Source: Candidatus Parcubacteria bacterium
GTDB taxonomy: Bacteria; Patescibacteriota; Patescibacteriia; PEXW01
DNA length: 64,000 nt
NCBI GenBank assembly: GCA_003597955.1
Contig: QZJU01000006.1
Coordinates: forward strand, 36,161 to 100,160
Direction: 5' to 3'
Shown here: positions 57,077 to 64,000 of the stretch, piece after piece
Layout of the letters: every line of letters begins with the position of its first letter
Numbering within the stretch: position 1 is the stretch's first letter
Translations under genes and position numbers: made by a program
The notes under the pieces: generated by a model
The model's input: the letters and a program-made list of their open reading frames with translations, nothing else
What the model was told of the DNA's origin: nothing
Database searches by the model: none

Positions 57077-57856
57077 ATGAGTTCAGAGAATTTTGAAAGG
57101 AAGCTAAATTTATCTCATGAATTCAATAATGAAGATGTTGATTTTGGAAAAAAGAGGTTTAAATTTTGGCTGGAAAATGTCCCAAAAGAAATTCGTAGAT
57201 ATGAGTACGAACTCTGGAAATTACATAGAAAGCATTTACACAGGAAATTTAATGAGATTGAAAATTCAGAAAGAATCGGAAGATTTACAAAAGTCCCCGA
57301 ATTTACGCCGGAAGATGAAGAAAGATATTGGCTAGAATTTTCTGATAGTTTTTTAAAAGGGAAAGAAAGAGAAGAGAGATTTAAAGAGATATTTAAAACC
57401 GCAAAAAACGATTTACCAAATTTGGTAAGTAAATATAATATCTCAAATGAAAACGTCCAACTAATTGCGCTTTCTGGGTCTTCTTTATATGGCCCACGAA
57501 AAGAAGGCTCCAAGTTTTCCGACATTGACACAAGTTTTTTAATTGATGACGAAACAGATTTAAAAAACTCTGAATTTTTTCCCGAACAGGATGAAGATGA
57601 ATTTACGAGTAAATATCATTTAATAGGCACAGGCAATTCCGATTTAAGTAGAGGAGAAAGAAACGAAATTCATTGGCTGTTATATCCACATTACCCAATA
57701 TTAACAAGGATAAATGAGGGAGATTTAGAAAAAATAATTGAGAAGCTCAGTGCTGAAACATTAAACCGTAAAGTTGAAATAGAAACATCAATACAACAAT
57801 TACAAAAACAGCTATTATTAGAATCTAATTCAAAGATTTTTGAAAAGTATGGCTAA
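57077..57856 (+). CDS. Nucleotidyltransferase-fold protein, unknown
   Basis: 259 residues. A charged helical N-terminus (KRFKFWLENVPKEIRRYEYE) and then an NTase-fold signature ALSGSSLYGPRKEGSKFSDIDTS (GSS...SDID: the Gly-Ser and the two Asp metal ligands). The C-terminus is helical (EKLSAETLNRKVEIETSIQQ). Similar to minimal nucleotidyltransferases, some of which are toxin-antitoxin or RNA-modifying enzymes; the target is unknown. AT-rich compared with neighbours. It overlaps the ligase gene by 8 nt. Confidence 0.7.
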   Translation: MSSENFERKLNLSHEFNNEDVDFGKKRFKFWLENVPKEIRRYEYELWKLHRKHLHRKFNEIENSERIGRFTKVPEFTPEDEERYWLEFSDSFLKGKEREERFKEIFKTAKNDLPNLVSKYNISNENVQLIALSGSSLYGPRKEGSKFSDIDTSFLIDDETDLKNSEFFPEQDEDEFTSKYHLIGTGNSDLSRGERNEIHWLLYPHYPILTRINEGDLEKIIEKLSAETLNRKVEIETSIQQLQKQLLLESNSKIFEKYG

Positions 57857-58802
57857 AAAGAAACGGGTTTTGGTAATATTTGGCGGGCCGTCAAATGAAC
57901 ACAATGTCTCTTTGGCAAGCGGGAGATTAGTTAAAGACAACCTAAATCAAATGAGTTATGAAGCCCACGAATGCCGAATCACTAAAACCGGGCTTTGGTC
58001 ATTTGATGAACAGAAGCCTTTAAAATTACCAAAAGCCCTTGAGTATTTACAACGCAAAAAATTTACAGTCGTATTTTTGGCCTTGCACGGAAAATTTGGT
58101 GAAGACGGAAAAATTCAATCAATTCTAGAAGCTTTAAAAATTCCTTATACCGGATCAGATTCTGCCAGTTCAGCAATCGCCATGAATAAAGATCTCTCAA
58201 ATAAGATCGCAAAGTTTTATGATTTTAAAGTTCCAAACTACAGTATTTTTACAAAATTTTCACTCCCTGTGTGGAATGTATTTCCATGTGTTGTGAAACC
58301 GGTAAGTCAAGGCTCAAGTTATGGGGCCTATATTGTAAAAAAACCTAAAGAACTAAAAAAAGCCGTAAGCCAAGCGTTTAATTACGACGATAAAATAATG
58401 ATTCAGGACTTTATTAGAGGCCGAGAAATTACTTGTGGAGTTTTAGAAAAATCAGGCAGGCCTATAGCTCTACCGCCAACCGAGATAATTCCCCGGGTTT
58501 CAGAATTTTTTGATTATAAAGCCAAATATAAAATCAGGGGTAGTAAGGAAGTAACACCAGCCAAATTAAATAAAAAACAAACAGGGCTTGTTAAAAATCT
58601 GGCGTTAGAAGCTCATAAAATGTTTGGATGTCAGGGAATGTCGAGGACAGATTTTATTTTAAGGGGAAAAATATTTTATTATTTAGAGACCAATACAATC
58701 CCCGGGCTTACCAAAACCAGCCTTTTGCCGCAGCAAGCAAATGCGGCAGGCATAGATTTTTCAAAAATGCTAGATTTAATTATAGAATCAGCAATTAAGT
58801 GA
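57849..58802 (+). CDS. ddl: D-alanine-D-alanine ligase
   Basis: 317 residues from ATG 57849. ATP-grasp enzyme that joins D-Ala units for peptidoglycan. N-terminal FGGPSNEHNVSLASGRLV, then VFLALHGKFGEDGKIQSILE, IPYTGSDSASSAIAMNKDLS, VVKPVSQGSSYGAYIVKKPK, GREITCGVLEKSG, and the metal site METNTIPGLTKTSLLP-like FYYLETNTIPGLTKTSLLP. AT-richer than neighbours, with the NTase gene, which may mean joint transfer. Confidence 0.92.
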   Translation: MAKKKRVLVIFGGPSNEHNVSLASGRLVKDNLNQMSYEAHECRITKTGLWSFDEQKPLKLPKALEYLQRKKFTVVFLALHGKFGEDGKIQSILEALKIPYTGSDSASSAIAMNKDLSNKIAKFYDFKVPNYSIFTKFSLPVWNVFPCVVKPVSQGSSYGAYIVKKPKELKKAVSQAFNYDDKIMIQDFIRGREITCGVLEKSGRPIALPPTEIIPRVSEFFDYKAKYKIRGSKEVTPAKLNKKQTGLVKNLALEAHKMFGCQGMSRTDFILRGKIFYYLETNTIPGLTKTSLLPQQANAAGIDFSKMLDLIIESAIK

Positions 58803-58842
58803 TTTTTGTTTCTTAATTTGATTTAAATAACCTTTCAAACTT

Positions 58843-59562
58843 ATGGATACGCCCACCGTGCCCCAGCCGGAAATTCAAGCCGTAAAAAAGAAACATAAAT
58901 TCCGCTGGCTGTATTGGTTAGTTGGAATTATTGTAGTCATCTTAATCGCCATCAGCGCAACCGGGGTTTATGCCGTACCCGGCGTCTCGGCGATTTTTGG
59001 CATGAACAAGCCCAAAGATTTGGGCATCAAGGTGACCGAAGAAGCTTATAACACCATCAAGCAAAAAATTCCTCTGCAAATCACGGGCGAAAAGGCGGAT
59101 TACAGTGCCAGCCCCGCGACGATTTTTACGGGCTCGGCGCCAGTCGACACGCAAAACACCTCCGAAGAAGTGACTTCTTGGCTTGCCAAAATGCAGGGCC
59201 CGGATCCGATTATCAGCCAAGTGCAGGTAAAAATGATTGAAGGCGGAGTGGAATTTTCAGGGCAAATAAACAAATACCTTAAATCACCGGTCTATGCCAA
59301 AGTCATGATTAACCGAACCAGCGAAAATAGCGTGAGCATCGACATCACCAGCGCCAAATTAGGAATTTTTAATGTGCCGCAGAAGTATGTCCAGCAGTTT
59401 GAAGATTGGGCGCTTAAGCAGGTGAATGGCAGGATGGCCACCATCCCGGGTTTCAGTCTGCAGCAGTTGGAATACCATGACGGCTATGACATTTGGAAAG
59501 GCACAGTGCCGGCCCAGGTTAAGCCCGCCAAAGGCGGCTGGACGGATTTGGTTTTAGAGTAA
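58843..59562 (+). CDS. Membrane-anchored protein of unknown function
   Basis: 239 residues. A basic cytoplasmic N-terminus (KKKHKFRWLYWLVG), one signal-anchor helix (IIVVILIAISATGVYAVPGV), and an outer domain of mixed strands and helices (YNTIKQKIPLQITGEKADYS, SEEVTSWLAKMQGPDPIISQ, LGIFNVPQKYVQQFEDWALK). No catalytic motif seen; similar in layout to YpmS-type proteins. Family not identified. Confidence 0.75.
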   Translation: MDTPTVPQPEIQAVKKKHKFRWLYWLVGIIVVILIAISATGVYAVPGVSAIFGMNKPKDLGIKVTEEAYNTIKQKIPLQITGEKADYSASPATIFTGSAPVDTQNTSEEVTSWLAKMQGPDPIISQVQVKMIEGGVEFSGQINKYLKSPVYAKVMINRTSENSVSIDITSAKLGIFNVPQKYVQQFEDWALKQVNGRMATIPGFSLQQLEYHDGYDIWKGTVPAQVKPAKGGWTDLVLE

Positions 59563-59569
59563 GAGAAAA

Positions 59570-60121
59570 ATGCTTAAAAAGGTTTTCATCATCCACGGCT
59601 GGGGCGGTTTCCCAGAAGAAGGCTGGTTTCCCTGGGCAAAGTCAGGGCTTTTGGCAAAAGGCTTTGCGGTTAAAGTATTTGAAATGCCCAACACAGAAAA
59701 CCCGGTTATAGAAGAATGGGTCGAATTCCTCCAGAAGAACATTGTTCCAGACGATCAAACTTATTTAATCGGCCACAGCATAGGTTGTCAGGCAATTTTG
59801 CGGTATTTGGAAAGTTTGCCTTTGAATGTGAAAATCGGCGGGTCGGTTTTGGTTGCCGGTTGGTTTGATTTGGATAATCTGGAAACCGAAGCCGAAAAAG
59901 CCATTGCCAAACCCTGGATAAACACGCCCATTGATTTTGAAAAAGTTAAAGCGCATTGCGAAAAGTTCACCGCGATTTTATCTGACAACGACCCTTTTGG
60001 TTTTTTGGAAAGCAACAAAGAAATTTTTGAAGAGAAATTGGGCGCGGAAATAAGAGTTTTGAAGAATAAAGGCCATTTGAACGAGATGCGGGAACTGCCC
60101 GAAGTGATTCAGGCGCTTTAA
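59570..60121 (+). CDS. RBBP9/YdeN-type alpha/beta hydrolase
   Basis: 183 residues. VFIIHGWGGFPEEGWFPWAK at the N-terminus, nucleophile elbow LIGHSIGCQAILRYLESL (GHSIG), then VLVAGWFDLDNLETE, the acidic region ILSDNDPFGFLE and the final catalytic His in NKGHLNEM. Serine hydrolase with unknown substrate. Seven nt after the upstream gene, so it may be co-transcribed. Confidence 0.9.
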   Translation: MLKKVFIIHGWGGFPEEGWFPWAKSGLLAKGFAVKVFEMPNTENPVIEEWVEFLQKNIVPDDQTYLIGHSIGCQAILRYLESLPLNVKIGGSVLVAGWFDLDNLETEAEKAIAKPWINTPIDFEKVKAHCEKFTAILSDNDPFGFLESNKEIFEEKLGAEIRVLKNKGHLNEMRELPEVIQAL

Positions 60122-60132
60122 AAGACTAATAA

Positions 60133-60555
60133 ATGGAAAGCAAATTAAAGCTATTTGTGGCGGCAAAAGCCTTGGTGATTTATAAGGGCAAGATTTTGCT
60201 GGTCAGGGAGTCGGCTAACAATCCGGTGGGCACCAATACCGGTAAATATGATGTAGTCGGGGGACGCTTGGAACCGGGTGAAACCGTGCAAGAATGTTTA
60301 AAGCGGGAAGTTTGGGAAGAAACAGGCTTGGAAATAAAAATCGGCAAGCCATTTTATGTGACTGAATGGCGGCCAGTGGTCAAAGGTGAAAACTGGCAGA
60401 TAATTGGCATATTTTTTGAATGTTTTGCTGATTCCGACCAAGTGAAATTAAGCCAAGACCACGATGCTTATAAATGGCTTGAACCAATAGCTTATAAAGC
60501 GGCCGGCATGATTGAGAATTTAATGCCGGTTTTTGAGGCGTACTTAAAGAAGTAA
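60133..60555 (+). CDS. NUDIX hydrolase
   Basis: 140 residues. The Nudix box is intact: GGRLEPGETVQECLKREVWE followed by ETGLEI (GX5EX7REUXEEXGU). Family members hydrolyse nucleoside diphosphates linked to other groups. N-terminal FVAAKALVIYKGKILLVRES suggests an MutT/ADP-ribose-type enzyme; the substrate cannot be fixed. In a run of tightly spaced genes (59570-61577). Confidence 0.92.
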   Translation: MESKLKLFVAAKALVIYKGKILLVRESANNPVGTNTGKYDVVGGRLEPGETVQECLKREVWEETGLEIKIGKPFYVTEWRPVVKGENWQIIGIFFECFADSDQVKLSQDHDAYKWLEPIAYKAAGMIENLMPVFEAYLKK

Positions 60556-60558
60556 ATT

Positions 60559-60993
60559 ATGCCCGTCTTTTGGATTTTTATTTGGGTTTACGCCGCCATG
60601 ATTGCTATGGCTTTTTGGGAGGCTTATGTTGAGGGCCGCAATGCCTGGGCTAAAGGCAAGCTTGGCTGGCAGATCAAGCTCGGAAATTATGTTCTGACCG
60701 GTTACCATTTCTTTATTTTTGCGGTCATGTGGCCGCTCATGCTGACTTTGCCGTTGGTCATTTACGGTTGGGACACGGAACTTTTCGGCATTTTAGTAAG
60801 CGCCTATTTTTCCGGCCTGGTCATTGAGGATTTTATGTGGTACGTGGTAAACCCGGCCGTGAAATTTTCAGAACTTAACACGGATTTCGCCAATTATTAT
60901 CCCCGCCTGAAAATCGGGAAAGTTAGAATTCCAATTTTTTATTTTGTGGGTATTGGTATGGCGGTTGTTTCCTGGCTCTTGCTTTGGAAGTAA
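60559..60993 (+). CDS. Four-helix membrane protein, unknown
   Basis: 144 residues. Helices: VFWIFIWVYAAMIAMAFW, YHFFIFAVMWPLMLTLPLVI, FGILVSAYFSGLVIEDFMWY, IFYFVGIGMAVVSWLLLW. The charged motif VIEDFMWYVVNPAVKF lies in the third helix region. No family recognised. Four nt after the NUDIX gene and 2 nt before the methyltransferase gene, so it is part of the same operon. Confidence 0.75.
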   Translation: MPVFWIFIWVYAAMIAMAFWEAYVEGRNAWAKGKLGWQIKLGNYVLTGYHFFIFAVMWPLMLTLPLVIYGWDTELFGILVSAYFSGLVIEDFMWYVVNPAVKFSELNTDFANYYPRLKIGKVRIPIFYFVGIGMAVVSWLLLWK

Positions 60994-60995
60994 AC

Positions 60996-61577
60996 ATGAA
61001 CCGAAGACAAGCAAAAATAAAGCAGGTTGCCGAAAATCGGCAAGCCGGCTTTGTGGTCGTCCTGGAAGACATTCATGATCCGCACAATGCGGCGGCAATA
61101 TTGAGGACTTGTGATGCCTTTGGCATACAGGATGTCTGGTTTATTTTTGATAAAGAAAAAGCCTACAATCCCAAACGCGTGGGCAAATCAAGTTCGTCCT
61201 CGACCAATAAGTGGCTGACTTTTCGGATATTCAAATCGGTTGCCGAATGCAAAGCGGCGTTGAAAAAATTTAAATACGAATCTATTGGCACAGTTTTACA
61301 TAGTCAGGCCAAAGATTTTACCAAAGCTAAGCTCACTGCCAAGCGTATTGCCTTGTGGGTCGGAAATGAACATGCCGGCTTGTCCGAGTCAGCCATTGCC
61401 GCGTGCGACAGGTTGCTAAAGTTGCCCATGCGGGGTTTTGTGGAAAGCTTGAATGTTTCAGTCATGGCCGCGATTTGCATTTACGAAATTAGCCGGCAAA
61501 GGCAGAAACAGCAAAAGTGGTTTCATTTAAATGCCAAATCCGCCCAGAAATTGGAAAGAGATTTTGGGAACAGATAA
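60996..61577 (+). CDS. TrmH/SpoU-family RNA 2'-O-methyltransferase
   Basis: 193 residues from ATG 60996. SPOUT knot motifs: motif 1 VVLEDIHDPHNAAAILRTCD AFG, motif 2 IALWVGNEHAGLSESAIAAC, motif 3 LPMRGFVESLNVSVMAAICI. The conserved Asn of motif 1 and Glu of motif 2 are present. The family methylates ribose in tRNA (Gm18) or rRNA. The short form without an extra substrate-binding domain resembles TrmH. Confidence 0.9.
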   Translation: MNRRQAKIKQVAENRQAGFVVVLEDIHDPHNAAAILRTCDAFGIQDVWFIFDKEKAYNPKRVGKSSSSSTNKWLTFRIFKSVAECKAALKKFKYESIGTVLHSQAKDFTKAKLTAKRIALWVGNEHAGLSESAIAACDRLLKLPMRGFVESLNVSVMAAICIYEISRQRQKQQKWFHLNAKSAQKLERDFGNR

Positions 61578-61580
61578 TTC

Positions 61581-61641
61581 CTCATGCCGAATTTATTTGG
61601 CATCTCAATATTAAGAGATCCTGAAACGAGTTCAGGATGAC
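61581..61641. repeat. Palindromic repeat, copy 2, overlapping the tkt end
   Basis: ATGCCGAATTTATTTGGCAT and ATCCTGAAACGAGTTCAGGAT hairpins; the second matches 31152-31175 exactly. The reverse strand of the repeat supplies the last codons and TGA of transketolase. Confidence 0.7.
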
Positions 61642-63458
61642 GATGTTGAGTGAATTGCTCGCACTATCGCTTTAGCTGAAATTCCTTCAAAATCCAGCAA
61701 CTGTTCCGGTCTGCCAGAACGCGGGATTTTTTTAACAGCCAAGTGGATAATTTTAACATCCATTCCAGTAACCGCGTTTTTCACGGCTTCACCAATACCG
61801 CCTTCGGCTACATGGTCTTCAACCACAATTAAGTTTTTGGTTCGTTTGGCGGCATTGCGTAGGGTTTTTACATCAATCGGTTTGAGGCTATATAAATCGA
61901 TAATTCTGACATTGATTTTGCGTTTTTGCAGTTCAGTATAAGCTTTTAGGGCTTCGTGCAGAGTTATGCCGGCCGCGATTATCGTGGCCACATCTTTTTG
62001 GCTTTGCTTTAAAATTTTGCAGCCGCCAATGGGAAAATTCTCGGTGTTTCTATAAATCACCGGGGTTTTACCGCGCGTAGTGCGGAGGTAAACCAAGCCC
62101 TTAGCTTTGGCGGCTTGCTCGACCAGTTTTTCCGCGGCCACGGCATCGCTGGGATATAAAACTATAGAATTTTGCAAAGTCCGGAACATTGCCAGATCCT
62201 CCAAACCCATTTGCGAAGCCCCATCTTCGCCAATGGAAACGCCGGCATGGGAGCCGCAAAAAACCAGATGCGCGTTTGCGTATTGGCTCATTCGGATTTG
62301 GTCAAAAGCCCGGGTCAAAAACGCGGCAAAGCTGGAAATGAACGGCAGTTTGCCTCTTAAAGCCAAGCCCAAGCCAGTCCCGATCATATTTTGCTCGGCA
62401 ATGAACATTTCCAGGAATTTTTTGGGATAAGTATTTTTTAAAAATTCCGAATAAGTGGAATTGCTGACTTCCGCGTCCAATGCAATTAGGTTAGGAAATT
62501 TAGGCGCGATTCGAACTAAAGCATTGCCATAAGCTTCGCGGGTCGCTACTGATTCGCCTTTAGCATAATTTACCGCTTTGGCATGCCTGACTTTCAAAGA
62601 TTTAAGTTTTTTTGAGACTGGTTTTGAAATTATGCCCCTAATTTTTTTATCTAGCGGCCCAAGTTCAGCCAAAGCGGTTTTAAATTGCTCTGGTTTCAAA
62701 GTTTTCCCATGCCAGCCATTCTTATTTTCCAAAATTGAAACGCCTTTGCCCTTAAGGGTCTTGGCTATAATCACAACTGGTTTGCCGGTAAATTTTCTTG
62801 CTTCCACGAAAGCCTTGGTGATTTGTTTGAAATCATGGCCGTCAATCAAAATGGTTTTCCAGCCGAAACTCGAGAGCCTTTTTTGGTAAGCTTTCAAATT
62901 ATGGCCATACATTGTCTGGCCTCTTTGGCCTAAACGGTTCACATCCAGAATTCCAATCAAATTATCAAGTTTATAATAAGCGGCTAGTTGGACAGCTTCC
63001 CAAATTTGGCCTTCAGCCATTTCTGAATCACCCAAAAGCACAAAAGTTTTGTAATTCAATTTATCCAGCCTGGCATTCAGAGCCATGCCCAATCCAATAG
63101 ACAAGCCTTGGCCCAGAGAACCGGTTGGTGCCTCGGTAAAAGCAAAGCTGGGCATAGGGTGCCCCTCCAAGGGGCTATTAAATTTTCTTAAAGTCAATAA
63201 TTGTTTTTCCGTGAGTTTGCCGGCGGCCGCGTACAAAGCGTACAGAAGCGGGGCGGCGTGGCCCTTGGAAAAAATCAAGCGATCATTATTCGGATTTTTC
63301 GGCTGGTTTAAGTCAGCTTTAAAAAAGCCGCCGAACAGTAAGCCAGTCATTAAATCCGTAGCTGATAAAGCAGAACTGGGGTGGCCAGAACCAGCTTTGG
63401 TTGTTGAGATTAAAATGAAATAGCGGATTAATTGGGCGAGTTTTTGGAGTTTGTGCAT
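61632..63458 (-). CDS. tkt: Transketolase
   Basis: 608 residues from ATG 63458 (MHKLQKLAQLIRYF), near full length. TPP-binding GDSEMAEGQIWEAVQLAAYY with DVNRLGQRG; substrate region KAGSGHPSSALSATDLM, EGHPMPSFAFTEAPTGSLGQ; the conserved Glu in MFIAEQNMIGTGLGLALRG; C-terminal domain VIDLYSLKPIDVKTL-like IIDLYSLKPIDVKTLRNAAK. Non-oxidative pentose phosphate pathway. The C-terminus (HSTSSS) is encoded by a dispersed repeat. Confidence 0.96.
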   Translation of the reverse strand: MHKLQKLAQLIRYFILISTTKAGSGHPSSALSATDLMTGLLFGGFFKADLNQPKNPNNDRLIFSKGHAAPLLYALYAAAGKLTEKQLLTLRKFNSPLEGHPMPSFAFTEAPTGSLGQGLSIGLGMALNARLDKLNYKTFVLLGDSEMAEGQIWEAVQLAAYYKLDNLIGILDVNRLGQRGQTMYGHNLKAYQKRLSSFGWKTILIDGHDFKQITKAFVEARKFTGKPVVIIAKTLKGKGVSILENKNGWHGKTLKPEQFKTALAELGPLDKKIRGIISKPVSKKLKSLKVRHAKAVNYAKGESVATREAYGNALVRIAPKFPNLIALDAEVSNSTYSEFLKNTYPKKFLEMFIAEQNMIGTGLGLALRGKLPFISSFAAFLTRAFDQIRMSQYANAHLVFCGSHAGVSIGEDGASQMGLEDLAMFRTLQNSIVLYPSDAVAAEKLVEQAAKAKGLVYLRTTRGKTPVIYRNTENFPIGGCKILKQSQKDVATIIAAGITLHEALKAYTELQKRKINVRIIDLYSLKPIDVKTLRNAAKRTKNLIVVEDHVAEGGIGEAVKNAVTGMDVKIIHLAVKKIPRSGRPEQLLDFEGISAKAIVRAIHSTSSS

Positions 63459-63492
63459 GCGTCTAGTATAGCCCAAAAAAAATTTTTTTCAT

Positions 63493-63526
63493 AAAAAAAT
63501 CCCACTTTAAAAACTTAAAGCGGGAT
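63493..63526 (-). terminator. Intrinsic terminator of the 63543 gene
   Basis: Minus strand ATCCCGCTTTAAG and CTTAAAGTGGGAT-like arms (63500-63525, one G-T) with a short loop, followed by TTTTTTT. Confidence 0.75.
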
Positions 63527-63542
63527 AAAATCCAAGCGGCAA

Positions 63543-63893
63543 TCAGCCAGTGGGTTTCTTCGCCCAAACCTTGATAAGCTGACCAATGATCAAGGCTGCG
63601 TCGGCTGTCAAAGCATGGTACCAACCAACCGAGTAACCCAAATTCCAAGAGAGTAACAAGAGCAGGAGTGCGGAATTTCCAGCCAGAAAGCTTAAGGCGG
63701 CATTAAGGTTTTCGTACCACACTTTTACAAGCCCGGCCATTAAGCCGATGATACCAATTAAAAGCCAAGCGTATTCATCTGGCAATTTAGTCACGGCCCG
63801 GAAAGCCCAGTAGACTAGCATTATCAATATGGCTGCGCCAATGCCCAGACCGGCGCTCAACCATTCGCTGGTTTCCTTTTTCGAATTTTCCAA
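63543..63893 (-). CDS. Membrane protein of unknown function
   Basis: 116 residues, four hydrophobic helices (LGIGAAILIMLVYWAFRAVT, YAWLLIGIIGLMAGLVKVWY, LSFLAGNSALLLLLLSWNLG, ALTADAALIIGQLIKVWA). A charged N-terminus faces the cytoplasm. No family recognised. It is a single-gene unit ending in an intrinsic terminator, upstream of transketolase. Confidence 0.7.
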   Translation of the reverse strand: MENSKKETSEWLSAGLGIGAAILIMLVYWAFRAVTKLPDEYAWLLIGIIGLMAGLVKVWYENLNAALSFLAGNSALLLLLLSWNLGYSVGWYHALTADAALIIGQLIKVWAKKPTG

Positions 63894-63903
63894 AATTTAA
63901 CCC

Positions 63904-63929
63904 TGTCAAGACCCCCAAAATTAAGACAC
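63904..63929. repeat. Probable insertion-sequence terminus
   Basis: TGTCAAGACCCCCAAAATTA followed by AGACAC overlaps the transposase stop codon. A TG-starting, repeat-like border right after a transposase end fits an IS terminal inverted repeat; the other end is not visible. Confidence 0.4.
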
Positions 63930-64000
63930 TTTTTCGACGAGTGGGAGCAGCCGTTGGGCAAACAATACCGGCGGCATTTTCAGTACCGAATGAATACGGG
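63921..64000 (-). CDS. C-terminal end of a probable transposase (partial)
   Basis: Minus strand frame entering from the right edge: RIHSVLKMPPVLFAQRLLPL, VEKVS, TAA (63921-63923). The R-x-HS-x-L-x-x-x-P pattern is that of the C-terminal end of rve-type (IS3/IS481-like) integrase-core transposases. The rest is outside the window. Confidence 0.5.
   Translation of the reverse strand, partial: RIHSVLKMPPVLFAQRLLPLVEKVS

Overview
The window looks like a stretch of a Patescibacteria (Candidate Phyla Radiation) chromosome, most likely Parcubacteria-like; I cannot place it more finely by reading. Reasons: a 16S rRNA gene interrupted by an intron with a LAGLIDADG ORF; a mismatch to the universal 515F site (GTGCCAGCAGCAGCGG); no 23S or 5S gene after the 16S gene; many housekeeping genes whose -10 box ends exactly 6 nt before the ATG (leaderless mRNA); compact gene packing; and a short SMC. 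The standard code is used (TGA is a stop, for example at 5125-5127 and 42351-42353).

Layout. 1-7.8 kb: a partial 44-residue-repeat protein, a SpoIID/LytB exported protein, and a surface-glycan cluster (flippase, GT4 glycosyltransferase, two tandem Wzy/WaaL-like proteins). 7.8-11.2 kb: a 19-residue lysine-rich peptide, typA, a 110-bp inverted-repeat element, a holin-like membrane protein and a 3D-domain protein. 11.2-16.3 kb: tRNA-Leu, tRNA-Gly, tRNA-Cys, queA-tgt, a PIG-L deacetylase, rplS, a free-standing LAGLIDADG endonuclease and tRNA-Leu(GAG). 16.6-20.2 kb: single-gene units (membrane protein, HD-GYP protein, small protein) and a DUF5320-DUF134-thioredoxin/CcdA-like operon behind a perfect 26-bp palindrome. 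20.2-26.3 kb: RluA, a CCA/polyA polymerase head, an unusual tRNA-Ile(UAU), a membrane protein, ftsH and an S1-domain protein.

26.4-43.6 kb: a hypothetical protein, an MBL hydrolase, gyrA, rpmF-nusB-rnc-pfkB-like, a STAS protein, an orotate-PRTase-like protein, smc, rpsP, khpA, two tiny transcription units (one with an in-frame TGA), trmD and an MFS transporter. 43.6-48.7 kb: the rRNA locus. A promoter and structured leader precede a 16S gene of about 1.63 kb mature length, interrupted by an 843-nt group II-like intron (recognisable domains V and VI) that encodes a LAGLIDADG protein instead of a reverse transcriptase. Downstream are tRNA-Ile, tRNA-Val, tRNA-Phe and tRNA-Pro, mixed with tRNA copies carrying short double-hairpin insertions. 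48.7-64 kb: ECF sigma factor with a probable membrane anti-sigma partner and an exported protein, a nonsense-truncated pilin-like protein, PspC and LiaF-like envelope-stress proteins, an ABC exporter, a VKOR-like protein, an AT-rich NTase-ddl pair, small hydrolases, a TrmH methyltransferase, transketolase, and the end of a probable insertion sequence.

How the genes work together: the window mixes translation and RNA processing (typA, rplS, rpsP, rpmF, S1 protein, queA, tgt, trmD, khpA, rnc, nusB, TrmH) with cell-envelope genes (glycan cluster, SpoIID, ddl, LiaF-like). Two expression styles are visible: leaderless housekeeping genes, and monocistronic units with a TTGACA promoter, a strong Shine-Dalgarno and an intrinsic terminator. 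Short palindromic repeats have spread into intergenic DNA, tRNA copies, one promoter and one stop codon.
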